DNA from: Azospirillum brasilense
GTDB lineage: Bacteria > Pseudomonadota > Alphaproteobacteria > Azospirillales > Azospirillaceae
Length of the DNA: 64,000 bases
Direction of reading: 5' to 3'
Assembly: GCF_008365405.1 (NCBI RefSeq)
Contig: NZ_QOKV01000001.1
Location: 62,001-126,000, forward strand
The notes beneath the pieces were generated by a model. It was not told the DNA's origin. It saw nothing but the letters and a program-made list of their open reading frames with translations, and did no database searches. A program made the position numbers and the translations under genes. This document shows, in pieces, positions 48,131 to 58,541 of this stretch (position 1 is its first letter; the number at the start of each line of letters is the position of its first letter).

Positions 48131-49114
48131 TCAGTGGTTTCCGTTTTTGCTCCGCGCGTAGCCGGCATAGGCCGCCGCCGCAGCGGCCGCGACCCCAGCG
48201 ACGAGCAGCGGCGACACCCAGCCGGGCGGCGGGGTGCGGAAGCCGCCGGTGACGCCGCGACCGCGCTCCACCGGGCGGAACAGGTTGCCGTCGCTCGCGG
48301 CGGCGGGCGGGGTCCGGCTGAAATGGCGGTGGGCGCCGTGGCCGGCGATCTTCTCCATCAGGCGCGGCGCCACAGCGTGCCCCAGCCGGGTCAGCGGGGT
48401 CATCGCCCCGACCATCGCCTGGGCGCGCGGGCGCAGGGCCACGGCGAGCACGGTGTCCGCCACGTCCTGCGGATCGTCGTAGAAGGGGCTTTCCGCGTCC
48501 AGCTGGTGGCCGGTGTAATTGGCGCCGTGGGACATGCCCGGCGTGTCGGTGAAGAAGGGATAGACGCCGCAGACATGAACGCCCGGCGCGTCGACCAGCT
48601 CCGCCCGCAGGCTTTCCAGAAGCCCTTCCAGCCCGAACTTGCTGGCCGCGTAGGCGGCGGCGTAGGGGGCGGGCGCCCAGGCCCCGACCGACACCGTGTT
48701 GATGAGCACCCCATGGCCCTGCCGGCGGAACAGCGGCAGCACGGCGTGGGCGGCGTAGAGCGGGCCGAACAGGTTGGTCTCGACGACGCGGCGGTGCGCC
48801 TCCAGCGGGGTGTCCTCGAACCGCCCGACGGCGCCGACCCCGGCGTTGCTCACCCAGACGTCGATGCCGCCGAACCGTTGCACCGCCCGGTTGGCCAGCC
48901 GACGGACGGCTTCCGCGTCGGTGACGTCGGTGGGCACCACCTCGGCCTCGCCGCCCAGTTCCCGGCATTCCTCGGCCACCTCGCCGAGCAGGGCCTCCCG
49001 CCGGGCGGCCAGCACCAGCCGGGCGCCTTCCCGCGCGAAGGTCAGGGCGGTGGCCCGCCCGATTCCGCTCGACGCGCCGGTGATGACCACCACGGCCCCG
49101 CGCACGCTGTCCAT
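48131..49114 (-). CDS. Short-chain dehydrogenase/reductase with a C-terminal membrane helix
   Basis: The 327-residue protein shows the classical SDR pattern: TGASSGIGRATALTF (residues 12-26), NAG (90-92), Ser142, and YAASK with Tyr155 and Lys159. After the catalytic core it continues with a Pro-rich stretch and one hydrophobic segment near the end (PLLVAGVAAAAAAAYAGYA), suggesting membrane attachment. NADP(H) is the more likely cofactor. The substrate is unknown. The start follows GGGAGAGG. Confidence 0.9.
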   Translation of the reverse strand: MDSVRGAVVVITGASSGIGRATALTFAREGARLVLAARREALLGEVAEECRELGGEAEVVPTDVTDAEAVRRLANRAVQRFGGIDVWVSNAGVGAVGRFEDTPLEAHRRVVETNLFGPLYAAHAVLPLFRRQGHGVLINTVSVGAWAPAPYAAAYAASKFGLEGLLESLRAELVDAPGVHVCGVYPFFTDTPGMSHGANYTGHQLDAESPFYDDPQDVADTVLAVALRPRAQAMVGAMTPLTRLGHAVAPRLMEKIAGHGAHRHFSRTPPAAASDGNLFRPVERGRGVTGGFRTPPPGWVSPLLVAGVAAAAAAAYAGYARSKNGNH

Positions 49115-49199
49115 CCGTCCTCTCCCATTGACGCCTCGATGCGGCATCAACAGGAAAGGACGGTCCGGCGTCGCGGTCCCGTGGTTGGGTTGCCGTGCA

Positions 49200-49778
49200 T
49201 CAGATCAGCTTGATCGCCAGGAAGCCGCCGATCAGCGCGACGGCGAAGGCGGTGGTGACCAGCGTCAGCCGCTTCTCGATGAAGGCGCGCACCGGTTCCC
49301 CGAACCAGTAGAGCAGGGCGGCGACCAGATAGAAGCGGATGGCCCGCGACAGGATCGAAGCGCCGATGAACACCCAGATGTTCAGCTTCGCCACACCCGC
49401 GGTGATGGTCAGCAGCTTGTAGGGGATGGGCGTCATGCCCTTGATGATGAGAATCTCCGCGCCGTATTCGACGAAGGTATGGCGCAGCGTCTCGAACTGG
49501 GCTTCCAGGTGGTAGAAGTCGATGACCGCCTTGCCGATGGCCTCGTACAGGAAGAAGCCGATCATGTAGCCGGCGATGCCGCCCACCACCGAGGCCAGCG
49601 TGCAGATGGTCGCGATCCGCCATGCGGCCTGCCGGTTGGCGAGCACCATCGGCACCATCAGGATGTCCGGCGGGATCGGGAAGAAGGAGCTTTCCGCGAA
49701 GGAAACCCCCGCCAGCCAGGTGGTGGCGTTCTTCGAGGCCGCCTTGGCCATCGTCCAGTCGTAAAGGCGCTTCAGCAT
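49200..49778 (-). CDS. DedA/YqaA-type membrane protein (VTT domain)
   Basis: The 192-residue protein has four to five hydrophobic segments and the family motifs VSFAESSFFPIPPDILMVPM, GGIAGYMIGFFLYEAIG and IKGMTPIPYKLLTITAGVAKL. The acidic residue in AESS and the KGMTPIPYK loop match the re-entrant regions of DedA proteins, which have been linked to lipid flipping and envelope integrity. It is the short YqaA-like type. It ends 86 bases before the SDR gene on the same strand. Confidence 0.92.
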   Translation of the reverse strand: MLKRLYDWTMAKAASKNATTWLAGVSFAESSFFPIPPDILMVPMVLANRQAAWRIATICTLASVVGGIAGYMIGFFLYEAIGKAVIDFYHLEAQFETLRHTFVEYGAEILIIKGMTPIPYKLLTITAGVAKLNIWVFIGASILSRAIRFYLVAALLYWFGEPVRAFIEKRLTLVTTAFAVALIGGFLAIKLI

Positions 49779-49887
49779 GCCGGTCGCAGCCCGTGTTGTG
49801 CCGGTGAGGGAGCCCCTGTTTTAGCGGGGGACCGGGCCAGCGGCTACGACCAATTCGGGGCGGCCCCGGAAAGGCTACGCCATCGGC

Positions 49888-50133
49888 CTAACGGGATGTG
49901 GGCTTGTTTCCGGACTCGGCGGTGTCCGGTTCCGCCCTCTCAGGATCGGCGCGCGCCACCGGATCGCAGTCGCCGTCGCGGGAACCGCCGGGATGACCGC
50001 CGGGCATGCCGCGGTAGCGCGTGTCCGGGTTGGACCCGCCGCCGCCGCTCTGCTCGTCGCAGAGAGGCTCGATGTCGGTCTTGTGAATGTCCTTGGGCTC
50101 GGCACCTTTTTGTCCTGCGGTGTCGTCGGTCAT
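49888..50133 (-). CDS. Small hydrophilic protein of unknown function (81 residues)
   Basis: A GGAG site lies nine bases before the ATG at 50133. The peptide is hydrophilic and probably disordered, rich in Gly, Asp, Pro and Glu (for example SGGGGSNPDTRYRGMPGGHPG), with a single cysteine pair at PLCDEQ and DGDCDP. No domain is recognised. It lies directly downstream of a cytochrome c gene on the same strand. Confidence 0.5.
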   Translation of the reverse strand: MTDDTAGQKGAEPKDIHKTDIEPLCDEQSGGGGSNPDTRYRGMPGGHPGGSRDGDCDPVARADPERAEPDTAESGNKPTSR

Positions 50134-50206
50134 GGCCGTTCTCCGGCTGCGGGAATGGAAACCGGGCAACAGATGGGCGCCGCCGCGGTTCCCGTCCCGC
50201 TGACGC

Positions 50207-50602
50207 TCACTTCGTCGCGGATTCCAGATAGGCGATCAGGTCGGCGCGGTCCTCCGGCTTCGCGACCCCGGCAAAGGCCATGCGGCTGTCGGCGATGACC
50301 GCCTTCGGGTTGGCGAGATAGGGGTCGAGCGTCTTGGCGTCCCACGCGATGCCGGAGGCCTTCAGCCCCTCGGAGTAGTTGGCGAAGCTGTCCACCGCGC
50401 CGGCTTTCCGCCCGAACAGCCCGTGCAGCGTGGGGCCGACGCGATTCTTGCCCGCCTCCACCGTGTGGCAGGCCTTGCACTGGCGGAACAGCTTCTCGCC
50501 GTTCGCCGGATCGCCGTCGGCCAGGGCCGGGAGCGGCGCCGCGGCAAGAAGGATCAGGGCGGCCAGAGTTGTGCGGGCGGCGGTTCGGGCGGCGGTGCGC
50601 AT
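50207..50602 (-). CDS. Class I cytochrome c (cytochrome c2-like)
   Basis: The 131-residue protein has a signal peptide (about 8-29, cleavage after ALA) and the heme motif CKACH (about residues 42-46 in FRQCKACHTVEAGKNRVGPTLHGLFGRKAG, seen as RQCKACHTVEAGKN and GPTLHGLFGRKAG). The sixth ligand is the methionine in DSRMAFAGV. It is a soluble periplasmic electron carrier. Its position near the PQQ alcohol-oxidation region suggests it could take electrons from a quinoprotein, but cytochrome c2 also serves respiration generally. Confidence 0.93.
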   Translation of the reverse strand: MRTAARTAARTTLAALILLAAAPLPALADGDPANGEKLFRQCKACHTVEAGKNRVGPTLHGLFGRKAGAVDSFANYSEGLKASGIAWDAKTLDPYLANPKAVIADSRMAFAGVAKPEDRADLIAYLESATK

Positions 50603-50659
50603 GGGTCGGGAGCCTCCTTCGTTTCGCCGCGGCGGAAGGTCGCGGCGTCGAGGGAGACT

Positions 50660-51067
50660 TTACGGATCGCCGGAGTCCGGACCATTGGACTTTGGATCAG
50701 CGGAGTCCGCGCCCTTTTCAAGCACCGCTTCCGGCTTCAGCGCCTCGTCCAGCCAGGCGAGATGGGGCGCCGCGGCGCGGCGGGCCTCCTCCTCCATGCG
50801 GCGGTAGCGGGCGATCACCTCCTGGCCGAAGGCGGTCAGGCCGGTCCCGCCGCCCTCCCGTCCGCCGACGTTGGTGCGCACCACCGGCTCGCGGAAGGCG
50901 GAGTTCATGGTTTCCACCAGAAACCACGCGCGGCGGAACGACATGCCGAGCGCCCGCGCCGCCGCGGAGATCGAACCGGTGCGGTCGATCTCCTCCAGCA
51001 GGGACACCTTGCCGGGTCCGATGGCGCCGGAGGGGTGAAGGAAGCGCAGCCGGATGTCGGTCGTCAT
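50660..51067 (-). CDS. ModE-like winged-helix regulator (LysR-type DNA-binding domain only)
   Basis: The 135-residue protein is a stand-alone DNA-binding domain of the ModE N-terminal type: KVSLLEEIDRTGSISAAARALGMSFRRAWFLVETMN, seen as LLEEIDRTGSISAAARALGM and SFRRAWFLVETMN, followed by GREGGGTGLTAFGQEVIARY. It lacks the molybdate-binding domains. Such proteins regulate molybdenum- or metal-related genes or unknown targets. It is divergent from the aldehyde dehydrogenase and may act on the shared region between them. Confidence 0.88.
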   Translation of the reverse strand: MTTDIRLRFLHPSGAIGPGKVSLLEEIDRTGSISAAARALGMSFRRAWFLVETMNSAFREPVVRTNVGGREGGGTGLTAFGQEVIARYRRMEEEARRAAAPHLAWLDEALKPEAVLEKGADSADPKSNGPDSGDP

Positions 51068-51160
51068 GTCCTGGAGTCTCGCCGGGGAACGGAAGGGTCT
51101 CCGCCCAAGGTATCATCTGCCGCCCGGCGGTCGGACCCGAATCTGAACCGTCCAGCTTCT

Positions 51161-51177
51161 GCAACCAAAGTCGAATT
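51161..51177 (+). promoter_or_regulatory. Candidate operator upstream of the aldehyde dehydrogenase gene
   Basis: GCAACCAAAGTCGAATT differs at only two of 17 bases from GCTACCAAAGTCCAATT at 61644-61660 in the divergent PQQ operon region, and a third copy lies at 61570-61586. It is 144 bases before the gene start. The binding protein is unknown. Confidence 0.6.
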
Positions 51178-51320
51178 TACCGGCCTTCCCCGAAACCGCG
51201 ATAACGGCGGGGCGCTGTGACGGATACCGATCATCGGACGAACGGACACAGGGCGCACAACCCGCCAAACGCCATTCCACGAATTTCAGTTCGGGCAATC
51301 CGCTTCGGGAGGAAACCGCC

Positions 51321-52841
<1,521 letters not shown>

Positions 52842-52868
52842 CCGTCCTGTCTCCTCCCTGATGACCTT

Positions 52869-52901
52869 GGGCCGGCGGCCATTCGGCTTCCGGCCCTTTT
52901 T
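52869..52901 (+). terminator. Terminator-like hairpin after the aldehyde dehydrogenase gene
   Basis: GGGCCGG (52869-52875) pairs with CCGGCCC (52890-52896), followed by five T residues. It may reduce read-through into the DUF779 gene. Confidence 0.6.
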
Positions 52902-52955
52902 CTCTCTTACGGCAGGATTCATTTCCGGCCGGCTTTCTTCTGGGAGCGTCCGCCC

Positions 52956-53339
52956 ATGGTCGAACGAGTCGTCGCCACACCGGCGGCCCTGGCGCTGATC
53001 GAAAAGCTGCGCGGGCTCTACGGGCCGCTGTTCTTCCACCAGTCCGGCGGCTGCTGCGACGGCAGCGCGCCGATGTGCTTCATGGACGGGGAGTTCCGCC
53101 CCGGCGGGCAGGACGTCCGGCTGGGCGAGATCGGGGGCTGTCCCTTCTACATGGGGGCGGCGCAGTTCGAATACTGGTCGCACACCCAGCTCATCATCGA
53201 CGTGGTGCCGGGCCGCGGCGCCAGCTTCTCGCTGGAGGCGCCGGAGGGCGTGCGCTTCCTCACCCGTTCCCGCCTGTTCTCCGATGGCGAGGTGGAGGCG
53301 CTGCGTTCCGATCCGCACGATATGACGAAAAAAGCATAG
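52956..53339 (+). CDS. DUF779 domain-containing protein
   Basis: The 127-residue protein fits DUF779 along its whole length: ATPAALALIEKLRGLYGPLFFHQSGGCCDGSAPMCF, seen as FFHQSGGCCDGSAPMCF, then GEIGGCPFYMGAAQFEYW and the late FSLEAPEGVRFLTRSR. The conserved CCDG...C and GCPFY cysteines suggest a metal or redox site. The family's function is not established, but its genes regularly lie next to ExaC/AcoD aldehyde dehydrogenases, as here. Confidence 0.9.
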   Translation: MVERVVATPAALALIEKLRGLYGPLFFHQSGGCCDGSAPMCFMDGEFRPGGQDVRLGEIGGCPFYMGAAQFEYWSHTQLIIDVVPGRGASFSLEAPEGVRFLTRSRLFSDGEVEALRSDPHDMTKKA

Positions 53340-53659
53340 CGCTGTTCCGTGGAATGCGGTATGCAGGATTCGACTTTGGGGCTTTCCCAGTCGGCACGGC
53401 CCCCGGGCGGTCTGATCCGTGTTCAGACCGGCTCCCCCGCGTGGCGGTGCATATGGAACCGAACTCAGGCGCTTTCCGCGACGGCGGAAGGCGCCTTTTT
53501 CGGCGCGTGGGAAACAATCCCGTTTTCGTTCTTAGACCATGGTCGCATGCCCGCACCCTTGCGCCGGCTTTGCCCGGCGGGCGGCGCTGAAGTAACCTAT
53601 AGGTCATCCGCCCACGGTCCCCGACCCGCGTTTCGCGCATAGGGGGGCGGCTTGGGGTG
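53340..53659. other. Intergenic region before the FIST gene
   Basis: It holds a terminator at 53468-53500 and the upstream region of the FIST-kinase operon. No gene or clear promoter hexamers are supported. Confidence 0.4.
53468..53500 (+). terminator. Terminator after the DUF779 gene
   Basis: GGCGCTTTCCGC pairs with GCGGAAGGCGCC (with one G-T pair) around GACG, and five T residues follow. It ends the DUF779 transcript. Confidence 0.75.
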
Positions 53660-54922
53660 ATGGATGCCATGCCGTTGCTTTTCGGGACCCGCATTGTGAC
53701 CAGCCAACCGGCCTCGGACGCTCTCCACTCCGATGCTCCGCCCAGTTCTCCCGCGACCAGCCCGTCCCTGCCGCGGGCCGTCTCGATGGCGGAGGACGCC
53801 CGCGCCGCCGCACGTGACCTGTTCGAGGGGCTGTGCGGACGGAACCCCGCCGCCGCGGCGGAGCTGGAGATGGTGCTGGTCTTCTGCTCCGCCCATTACG
53901 ACCGGGTGGAACTGGCGGCGGCCCTGGCCGAGCTGTTCGGGCCGGTGCCGGTGGTCGGCTGCACCACGGCGGGCGAGATCACGCCCTTCGGCTACGCCGC
54001 CGGGTCGCTGGTCGGGATCGGCTTTCCGCGCGCCGACTTCACCATCGCCACCCAGCGCATCGACGACCTCGACCGCTTCTCCATCGCCGACGCGCCGCGC
54101 GTCCTGCGCAGCCTGATGGAGCAGCGCGACGTCGCGCTGGCCGCCCGCGCCGAGGCCTTCCCCGACCATGGCAGCTTCGCCTTCCTGATGATCGACGGCA
54201 TGTCGCGGGCGGAGGAGATGGTGGTCAGCGCGCTGCACAGCGTGCTGATGGACATCCCGCTGTTCGGCGGTTCCGCCGGGGACGAGCTGCGCTTCGAGCG
54301 CACCTTCGTCCTGCACGAGGGGCGGTTCCACACCAACGCCGCCGTGCTGATGCTGGTCACCACGGCGCGCCGCTTCGTCGTCTTCCGGACCGAGCATTTC
54401 GTGGCGTCCGACGCCAAGATGGTGGTGACCGGCGCCGATCCGCAGCGCCGCATCGTCACCGAGATCAACGCCGAGCCGGCGGGCCGCGAGTACGCCCGCA
54501 TGGTCGGGCTGGAGGGGGAGCCGCTGACCCCCCTGATCTTCGCCGCCTATCCCGTCGTCGTGCGGGTGGGGGGCGAGTACCATGTCCGCTCCATCCAGAA
54601 GGTCAACGACGACGAGAGCCTGACCTTCTACTGCGCCATCGACGAAGGGATCGTGCTGACCGTCGCCCGCGGCGTCGACCCCGTGGAAAATCTTGAGGAG
54701 ATGATGCGCAAGCTGGCCGCGGAGGTCGGCGGGCCGCCGGATCTCGTGCTCGGCTGCGACTGCATCCTGCGCCGGCTGGAGCTGGAGCAGCGGCAGCTCA
54801 AGCACGTCATGTCGGCGGCGCTGGCGCGGCACAACGTCATCGGCTTCTGCGCCTACGGCGAGCAGTACAACGCCATGCACGTCAACCAGACCTTCACCGG
54901 TGTCGCGATAGGTGCGCGATGA
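53660..54922 (+). CDS. FIST-domain signal transduction protein
   Basis: The 420-residue protein has the FIST N domain (about 60-245: LVFCSAHYDRVELAAALAEL, VVGCTTAGEITPFGYAAGSLVGIGF, ALHSVLMDIPLFGGSAGD) and FIST C domain (about 250-410: VTEINAEPAGREYARMVGL, VLGCDCILRRLELEQ, IGFCAYGEQYNAMHVNQT). These domains are thought to bind small ligands, possibly amino acids. The stop overlaps the kinase gene start (ATGA), so the two are coupled. In Pseudomonas a FIST protein gene lies by the ErcS'/NahK kinase in the ethanol-oxidation network. A GTG one codon upstream is an alternative start. Confidence 0.9.
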   Translation: MDAMPLLFGTRIVTSQPASDALHSDAPPSSPATSPSLPRAVSMAEDARAAARDLFEGLCGRNPAAAAELEMVLVFCSAHYDRVELAAALAELFGPVPVVGCTTAGEITPFGYAAGSLVGIGFPRADFTIATQRIDDLDRFSIADAPRVLRSLMEQRDVALAARAEAFPDHGSFAFLMIDGMSRAEEMVVSALHSVLMDIPLFGGSAGDELRFERTFVLHEGRFHTNAAVLMLVTTARRFVVFRTEHFVASDAKMVVTGADPQRRIVTEINAEPAGREYARMVGLEGEPLTPLIFAAYPVVVRVGGEYHVRSIQKVNDDESLTFYCAIDEGIVLTVARGVDPVENLEEMMRKLAAEVGGPPDLVLGCDCILRRLELEQRQLKHVMSAALARHNVIGFCAYGEQYNAMHVNQTFTGVAIGAR

Positions 54923-57636
54923 CGCTCATCTTCGACTGGCGGGAACCGTCCCGCCCACCCGCCGAACCGCCGCTCGCCACCCATCCGCCCTCATCCGACG
55001 AGCGCAGCCGGCTGGAGGCGCTGGAGCGCGAGAACGCCAAGCTCCGCCGCATCAACCAAGTGCTGATGGACCGGGTGGAGCGGTCGATGGACGTGCAGGG
55101 GGGCGCCTTCTCCCTGTTCCAGACCGCCATCGTCCTGGAGCAGAAGGTGCGCGAGCGCACGCTGGAGCTGGAGCGCGCCCTGCGCGAGCTGGAGGACAGC
55201 CACCGCGCGCTGGCCCGCGCCAAGGAGCTGGCCGACACCATGCGCGGCCGCCTGTCGGAGGCCATCGAGTCCGTCAATGAAGGCTTCGCCATCTTCGACA
55301 GCGACGATCGGCTGGTGCTGTGCAACAGCAAGTATCTCGCCCTGTGGCCGGAAATCCGTGACCGCATCCTGCCGGGCATCCGCTTCCAGGAGATCGCCGA
55401 GCTGGCGGCCTCCTCGCGCACCATCGCCGACGCCTACCCGCGGCCCGACCGCTGGCTGTCGGAACGGCTGGCCCAGCACCGGGCTCTGAAGGGTCCCTAC
55501 GTATACCGGCTGGCCGACGGGCGCTGGGTCCAGGTGAACGAGCGGCGCACCCGCGACGGCGGGGTGGTCGGCGTCTACACCGACATCACCGACATCAAGG
55601 AGCATGAGACCCGCCGCCGCGAGCGCGAGCTGGCCGAGAAGTCGGCGCTCCTCCAGGCGACGCTGGACAACATCGCCCAGGGGGTCGGGGTGTACGACCG
55701 CGACCAGCGGCTGGTCGCCTGGAACGAGCGCTTCACCGGCCTGTTGCGCCTGCCCGCCAACGTGGCGGAGCGCGGGGCGGGCTTCGCCGACTTCGTGCTG
55801 CACCATGCGGCGCTCGGCGACCGCGGCCTGTCGCTGAAGGCGCTGATGATGCCGAGCTGCCTCGTCGAACAGCCCTGGCTGGACGGCACGGTCCTGGAGA
55901 TCAGCCGCAACCCCATGCCGGGCGGCGGCTTCGTGCTGACCTTCACCGACATCACCGAGCGCAAGCGTGCCGAGCAGGCGCTGCGCGACAGCGAGGAACG
56001 CATCCGGCTGGTCACCGACGCCGTGCCGGCGCTGATCGCCTATGTCGACGCCGAGCAGCGCTTCCGCTTCGTCAACAAGGCCTACGAGGGCTGGTTCAAC
56101 CGCAAGCGCGAGGAGATCGAGGGCCAGCCCATGTGGGCGGCGCTGGGCGACCTCTATTACGAGGTGCGGCGCTCCTACGTGCTGCGGGCGCTGGCCGGCG
56201 AGGAGGTGACCTTCGATTTGGAACTGCCGGGCGAGAACGGGTCGCCGCGCTACGCCGTCGCCACCTACATCCCGCATTTTGGCGAGCGGCGCGGCGGCGG
56301 CAAGCCGGAGGTGTTGGGCTATTTCGGCCTGATCCACGACATCACCGAGCGGCGCATGGCGGCGGAGGCGCTGGCCGACGCCAAGGACAGCCTGGAACGC
56401 CGCGTCGTCGAACGCACCGCCGAGTTGACCCGCCTCAACGGCCAGCTCCAGCAGGAGATCGCCGAGCGCATCGCCGCGGAGGAGGCCCTGCGGCTGGCCA
56501 AGGCGGAGGCGGAGCAGGCCAACCTGTCCAAGACGCGCTTCCTGGCGGCGGCCAGCCACGACCTGTTGCAACCGCTGAACGCGGCGCGGCTGTTCGTCTC
56601 GGCGCTGGGCGACCTGGAGCAGCCGGAGCCGAACCGCGGGCTGGTCGACAACATCGACGTCGCCCTGGCCTCGGTCGAGGACCTGCTGTCGGCGTTGCTG
56701 GACATCTCCAAGCTGGACGCCGGGGCGGTGCGGCCGGAGATCGCCGATTTCCCGATCAAGAGCCTGTTCGGCGCGCTGGCCACCGAATACGCGGCGGTGG
56801 CGAAGGAGCGCGGGTTGGACCTCTGCGTCGTTCCCAGCCACGCTGTGGTGCGCAGCGACATTCGGCTGCTGCGCCGGATTTTGCAAAATTTCCTGTCCAA
56901 CGCCCTGCGCTACACCCAGGCGAGGAGGGGGGCGAAGGGCGGCGCCGGGCGTGTGCTGGTCGGTTGCCGGCGGACGCGCGAGGGCTTGCGGATCGAGGTG
57001 TGGGACACCGGCCCCGGCGTGCCGGCCGACAAGCTGGGCGAAATCTTCCAGGAGTTTCGCCGCCTCGACACGCCCTGCGCCAACGAGCGGGTGCGCGGCA
57101 TGGGCCTCGGCCTCGCCATCGTGGAGCGGGTGGCGCGGATGCTCGACCATCCAATCACCGTGCGCTCGCAGCCGGGCCGGGGCTCGGTTTTCGCGGTAAC
57201 GGTGCCCTTCGGCCGCTACGCCCGGCCGGTGCGCGCTCTGGAGGCGCCGGTGCAGACCGCCTCGAACCGGCTGGCCGGCACGCGGGTGCTGGTGATCGAC
57301 AACGAGCCGGCGGTCCTGGCCGGCATGCGCGCCTTGCTGGAGGGCTGGGGGTGCAGCGTCGCCACCGCGGCGTCCGGCGACGAGGCGCTGGCTGGGCTGG
57401 GGGCGGTGGCGCCGGACGTGCTGTTCGCCGACTATCACCTGGATGACGGGGTGATCGGCTTCACCGAGATCGCGCGGGTGCGCGAGCGTTGCGGGGCGGA
57501 TCTGCCGTCCGTCCTGATCACCGCCAACCGCACCGCGGAGGTGGTGGAGGAGGCGCAGGCCAGGGGCTGCCATGTGCTGAACAAGCCGGTGCGACCGGCG
57601 CAGCTTCGCGCGGTGATGACGGGGTTGCTGGGGTAG
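54919..57636 (+). CDS. Hybrid sensor histidine kinase, three PAS domains plus receiver (ErcS'/NahK-like)
   Basis: The 905-residue protein has an N-terminal coiled coil, three PAS domains (about 115-225, 240-345, 357-475; for example ESVNEGFAIFDSDDRLVLCN, LDNIAQGVGVYDRDQRLVAW), and a phospho-acceptor histidine in LAAASHDLLQPLNAARLF (near 545). The catalytic domain (VWDTGPGVPADKLGEIFQEF, GMGLGLAIVERVARML) comes next, and a C-terminal receiver has its Asp in FADYHLDDG (near 838). It has no membrane segments, so it senses an internal signal, perhaps through FIST. The layout matches NahK/ErcS'-type kinases linked to PQQ alcohol metabolism. No response regulator gene is adjacent. Confidence 0.92.
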   Translation: MTLIFDWREPSRPPAEPPLATHPPSSDERSRLEALERENAKLRRINQVLMDRVERSMDVQGGAFSLFQTAIVLEQKVRERTLELERALRELEDSHRALARAKELADTMRGRLSEAIESVNEGFAIFDSDDRLVLCNSKYLALWPEIRDRILPGIRFQEIAELAASSRTIADAYPRPDRWLSERLAQHRALKGPYVYRLADGRWVQVNERRTRDGGVVGVYTDITDIKEHETRRRERELAEKSALLQATLDNIAQGVGVYDRDQRLVAWNERFTGLLRLPANVAERGAGFADFVLHHAALGDRGLSLKALMMPSCLVEQPWLDGTVLEISRNPMPGGGFVLTFTDITERKRAEQALRDSEERIRLVTDAVPALIAYVDAEQRFRFVNKAYEGWFNRKREEIEGQPMWAALGDLYYEVRRSYVLRALAGEEVTFDLELPGENGSPRYAVATYIPHFGERRGGGKPEVLGYFGLIHDITERRMAAEALADAKDSLERRVVERTAELTRLNGQLQQEIAERIAAEEALRLAKAEAEQANLSKTRFLAAASHDLLQPLNAARLFVSALGDLEQPEPNRGLVDNIDVALASVEDLLSALLDISKLDAGAVRPEIADFPIKSLFGALATEYAAVAKERGLDLCVVPSHAVVRSDIRLLRRILQNFLSNALRYTQARRGAKGGAGRVLVGCRRTREGLRIEVWDTGPGVPADKLGEIFQEFRRLDTPCANERVRGMGLGLAIVERVARMLDHPITVRSQPGRGSVFAVTVPFGRYARPVRALEAPVQTASNRLAGTRVLVIDNEPAVLAGMRALLEGWGCSVATAASGDEALAGLGAVAPDVLFADYHLDDGVIGFTEIARVRERCGADLPSVLITANRTAEVVEEAQARGCHVLNKPVRPAQLRAVMTGLLG

Positions 57637-57639
57637 CCG

Positions 57640-57730
57640 TGCCCCCTCCCTAACCCTCCCCCGCCTTTGGCGAGGGAGGGGACAAACTCCTTCTCCTGCG
57701 CAGCGGGGGAGGGCCGGGGAGGGGGAAAAC
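57640..57730. repeat. GC-rich extragenic palindromic repeat (copy at the kinase/pedC junction)
   Basis: The stretch begins CCCCTCCCTAACCCTCCCCC (from about 57642) and folds back on itself (CCTCCCCCGC with GCGGGGGAGG). The same core recurs at 63069-63172 in both orientations. It lies exactly between two convergent genes, typical of extragenic repeats of this genus. Confidence 0.7.
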
Positions 57731-57731
57731 G

Positions 57732-58541
57732 CTACTCCCCGCCCGCCTTGCGCGCCAGGAACCCGCGCCCCGGGTTGTAGCCGTAGACCGCCCCGCCCAG
57801 GAACACCGCCAGCGCCAGCACCGTCCAGGCCAGCGCCGGCAGGTTCACGTCCAGATACAGCGCGAAGCGGATCAGCTCGACCGCCTGGCTGAAGGGGTTG
57901 ACGGTGCACAGGACGTACAGAAGCTCTCCCGCCTCCTGCATCTTCCACAGCGGATAGAGCGCGGTGGACAGGAAGAAGGTCGGGAAGATGACGAAGTTCA
58001 TCACGCCCGCGAAATTCTCCAGCTGCCGGATGGCCGAGGACAGCAGCATCCCCAGCGCCCCCAGCATCAGCCCGCTGACCACCAGCGCCGGCAGCACCGT
58101 GAGGTAGCCGAGCGGCGGCGCCTGCACCCCGTAGACCCAGGCGACGGCGAGGAAGGCATAGACTTGGAGGATCGACACCGCCGTCCCGGCCAGCAGCTTC
58201 GCCGTCAGCAGGAACCAGCGGGGCAGGGGGCTGACCAGCAGCATCCGCATGCTGCCCATCTCGCGGTCGTAGACCATCGACAGCGAGCTTTGCATCCCGT
58301 TGAACAGCTGCACCATCCCGGCGAGGCCGGGGACGATGTAGACCTCGTAGGGGATGTAGGTCTCGTAGGGCGGGGTGATGGCGATGCCCAGCGCCGCGCG
58401 GAAGCCCGCCGCGAAGACGAACAGCCAGAGCAGCGGGCGGACCAGCGCCGACAGGAAGCGCTCCCGCTGGTGGACGAAGCGCAGCACCTCGCGCCCGACG
58501 ATCCCGCCGAGAGCGCGCGCGTAATGGGCAAAAGCCGTCAC
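57732..58541 (-). CDS. pedC: ABC transporter permease of the PQQ alcohol-oxidation system (PedC type)
   Basis: The 269-residue protein has six hydrophobic segments in ABC-2 pattern: RPLLWLFVFAAGFRAALG, YIVPGLAGMVQLFNGMQSSLSMVYDREMGSMRMLL, seen as VPGLAGMVQLFNGMQSS and YDREMGSMRMLLVSPLPR, and FVIFPTFFLSTALYPLW. It partners the ATPase gene just upstream, overlapping by GTGA. The GTG start follows GGAGGCGG. Related genes are conserved with PQQ alcohol dehydrogenases. The cargo is not known, and export rather than import is suggested by the ABC-2 fold. Confidence 0.88.
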   Translation of the reverse strand: MTAFAHYARALGGIVGREVLRFVHQRERFLSALVRPLLWLFVFAAGFRAALGIAITPPYETYIPYEVYIVPGLAGMVQLFNGMQSSLSMVYDREMGSMRMLLVSPLPRWFLLTAKLLAGTAVSILQVYAFLAVAWVYGVQAPPLGYLTVLPALVVSGLMLGALGMLLSSAIRQLENFAGVMNFVIFPTFFLSTALYPLWKMQEAGELLYVLCTVNPFSQAVELIRFALYLDVNLPALAWTVLALAVFLGGAVYGYNPGRGFLARKAGGE

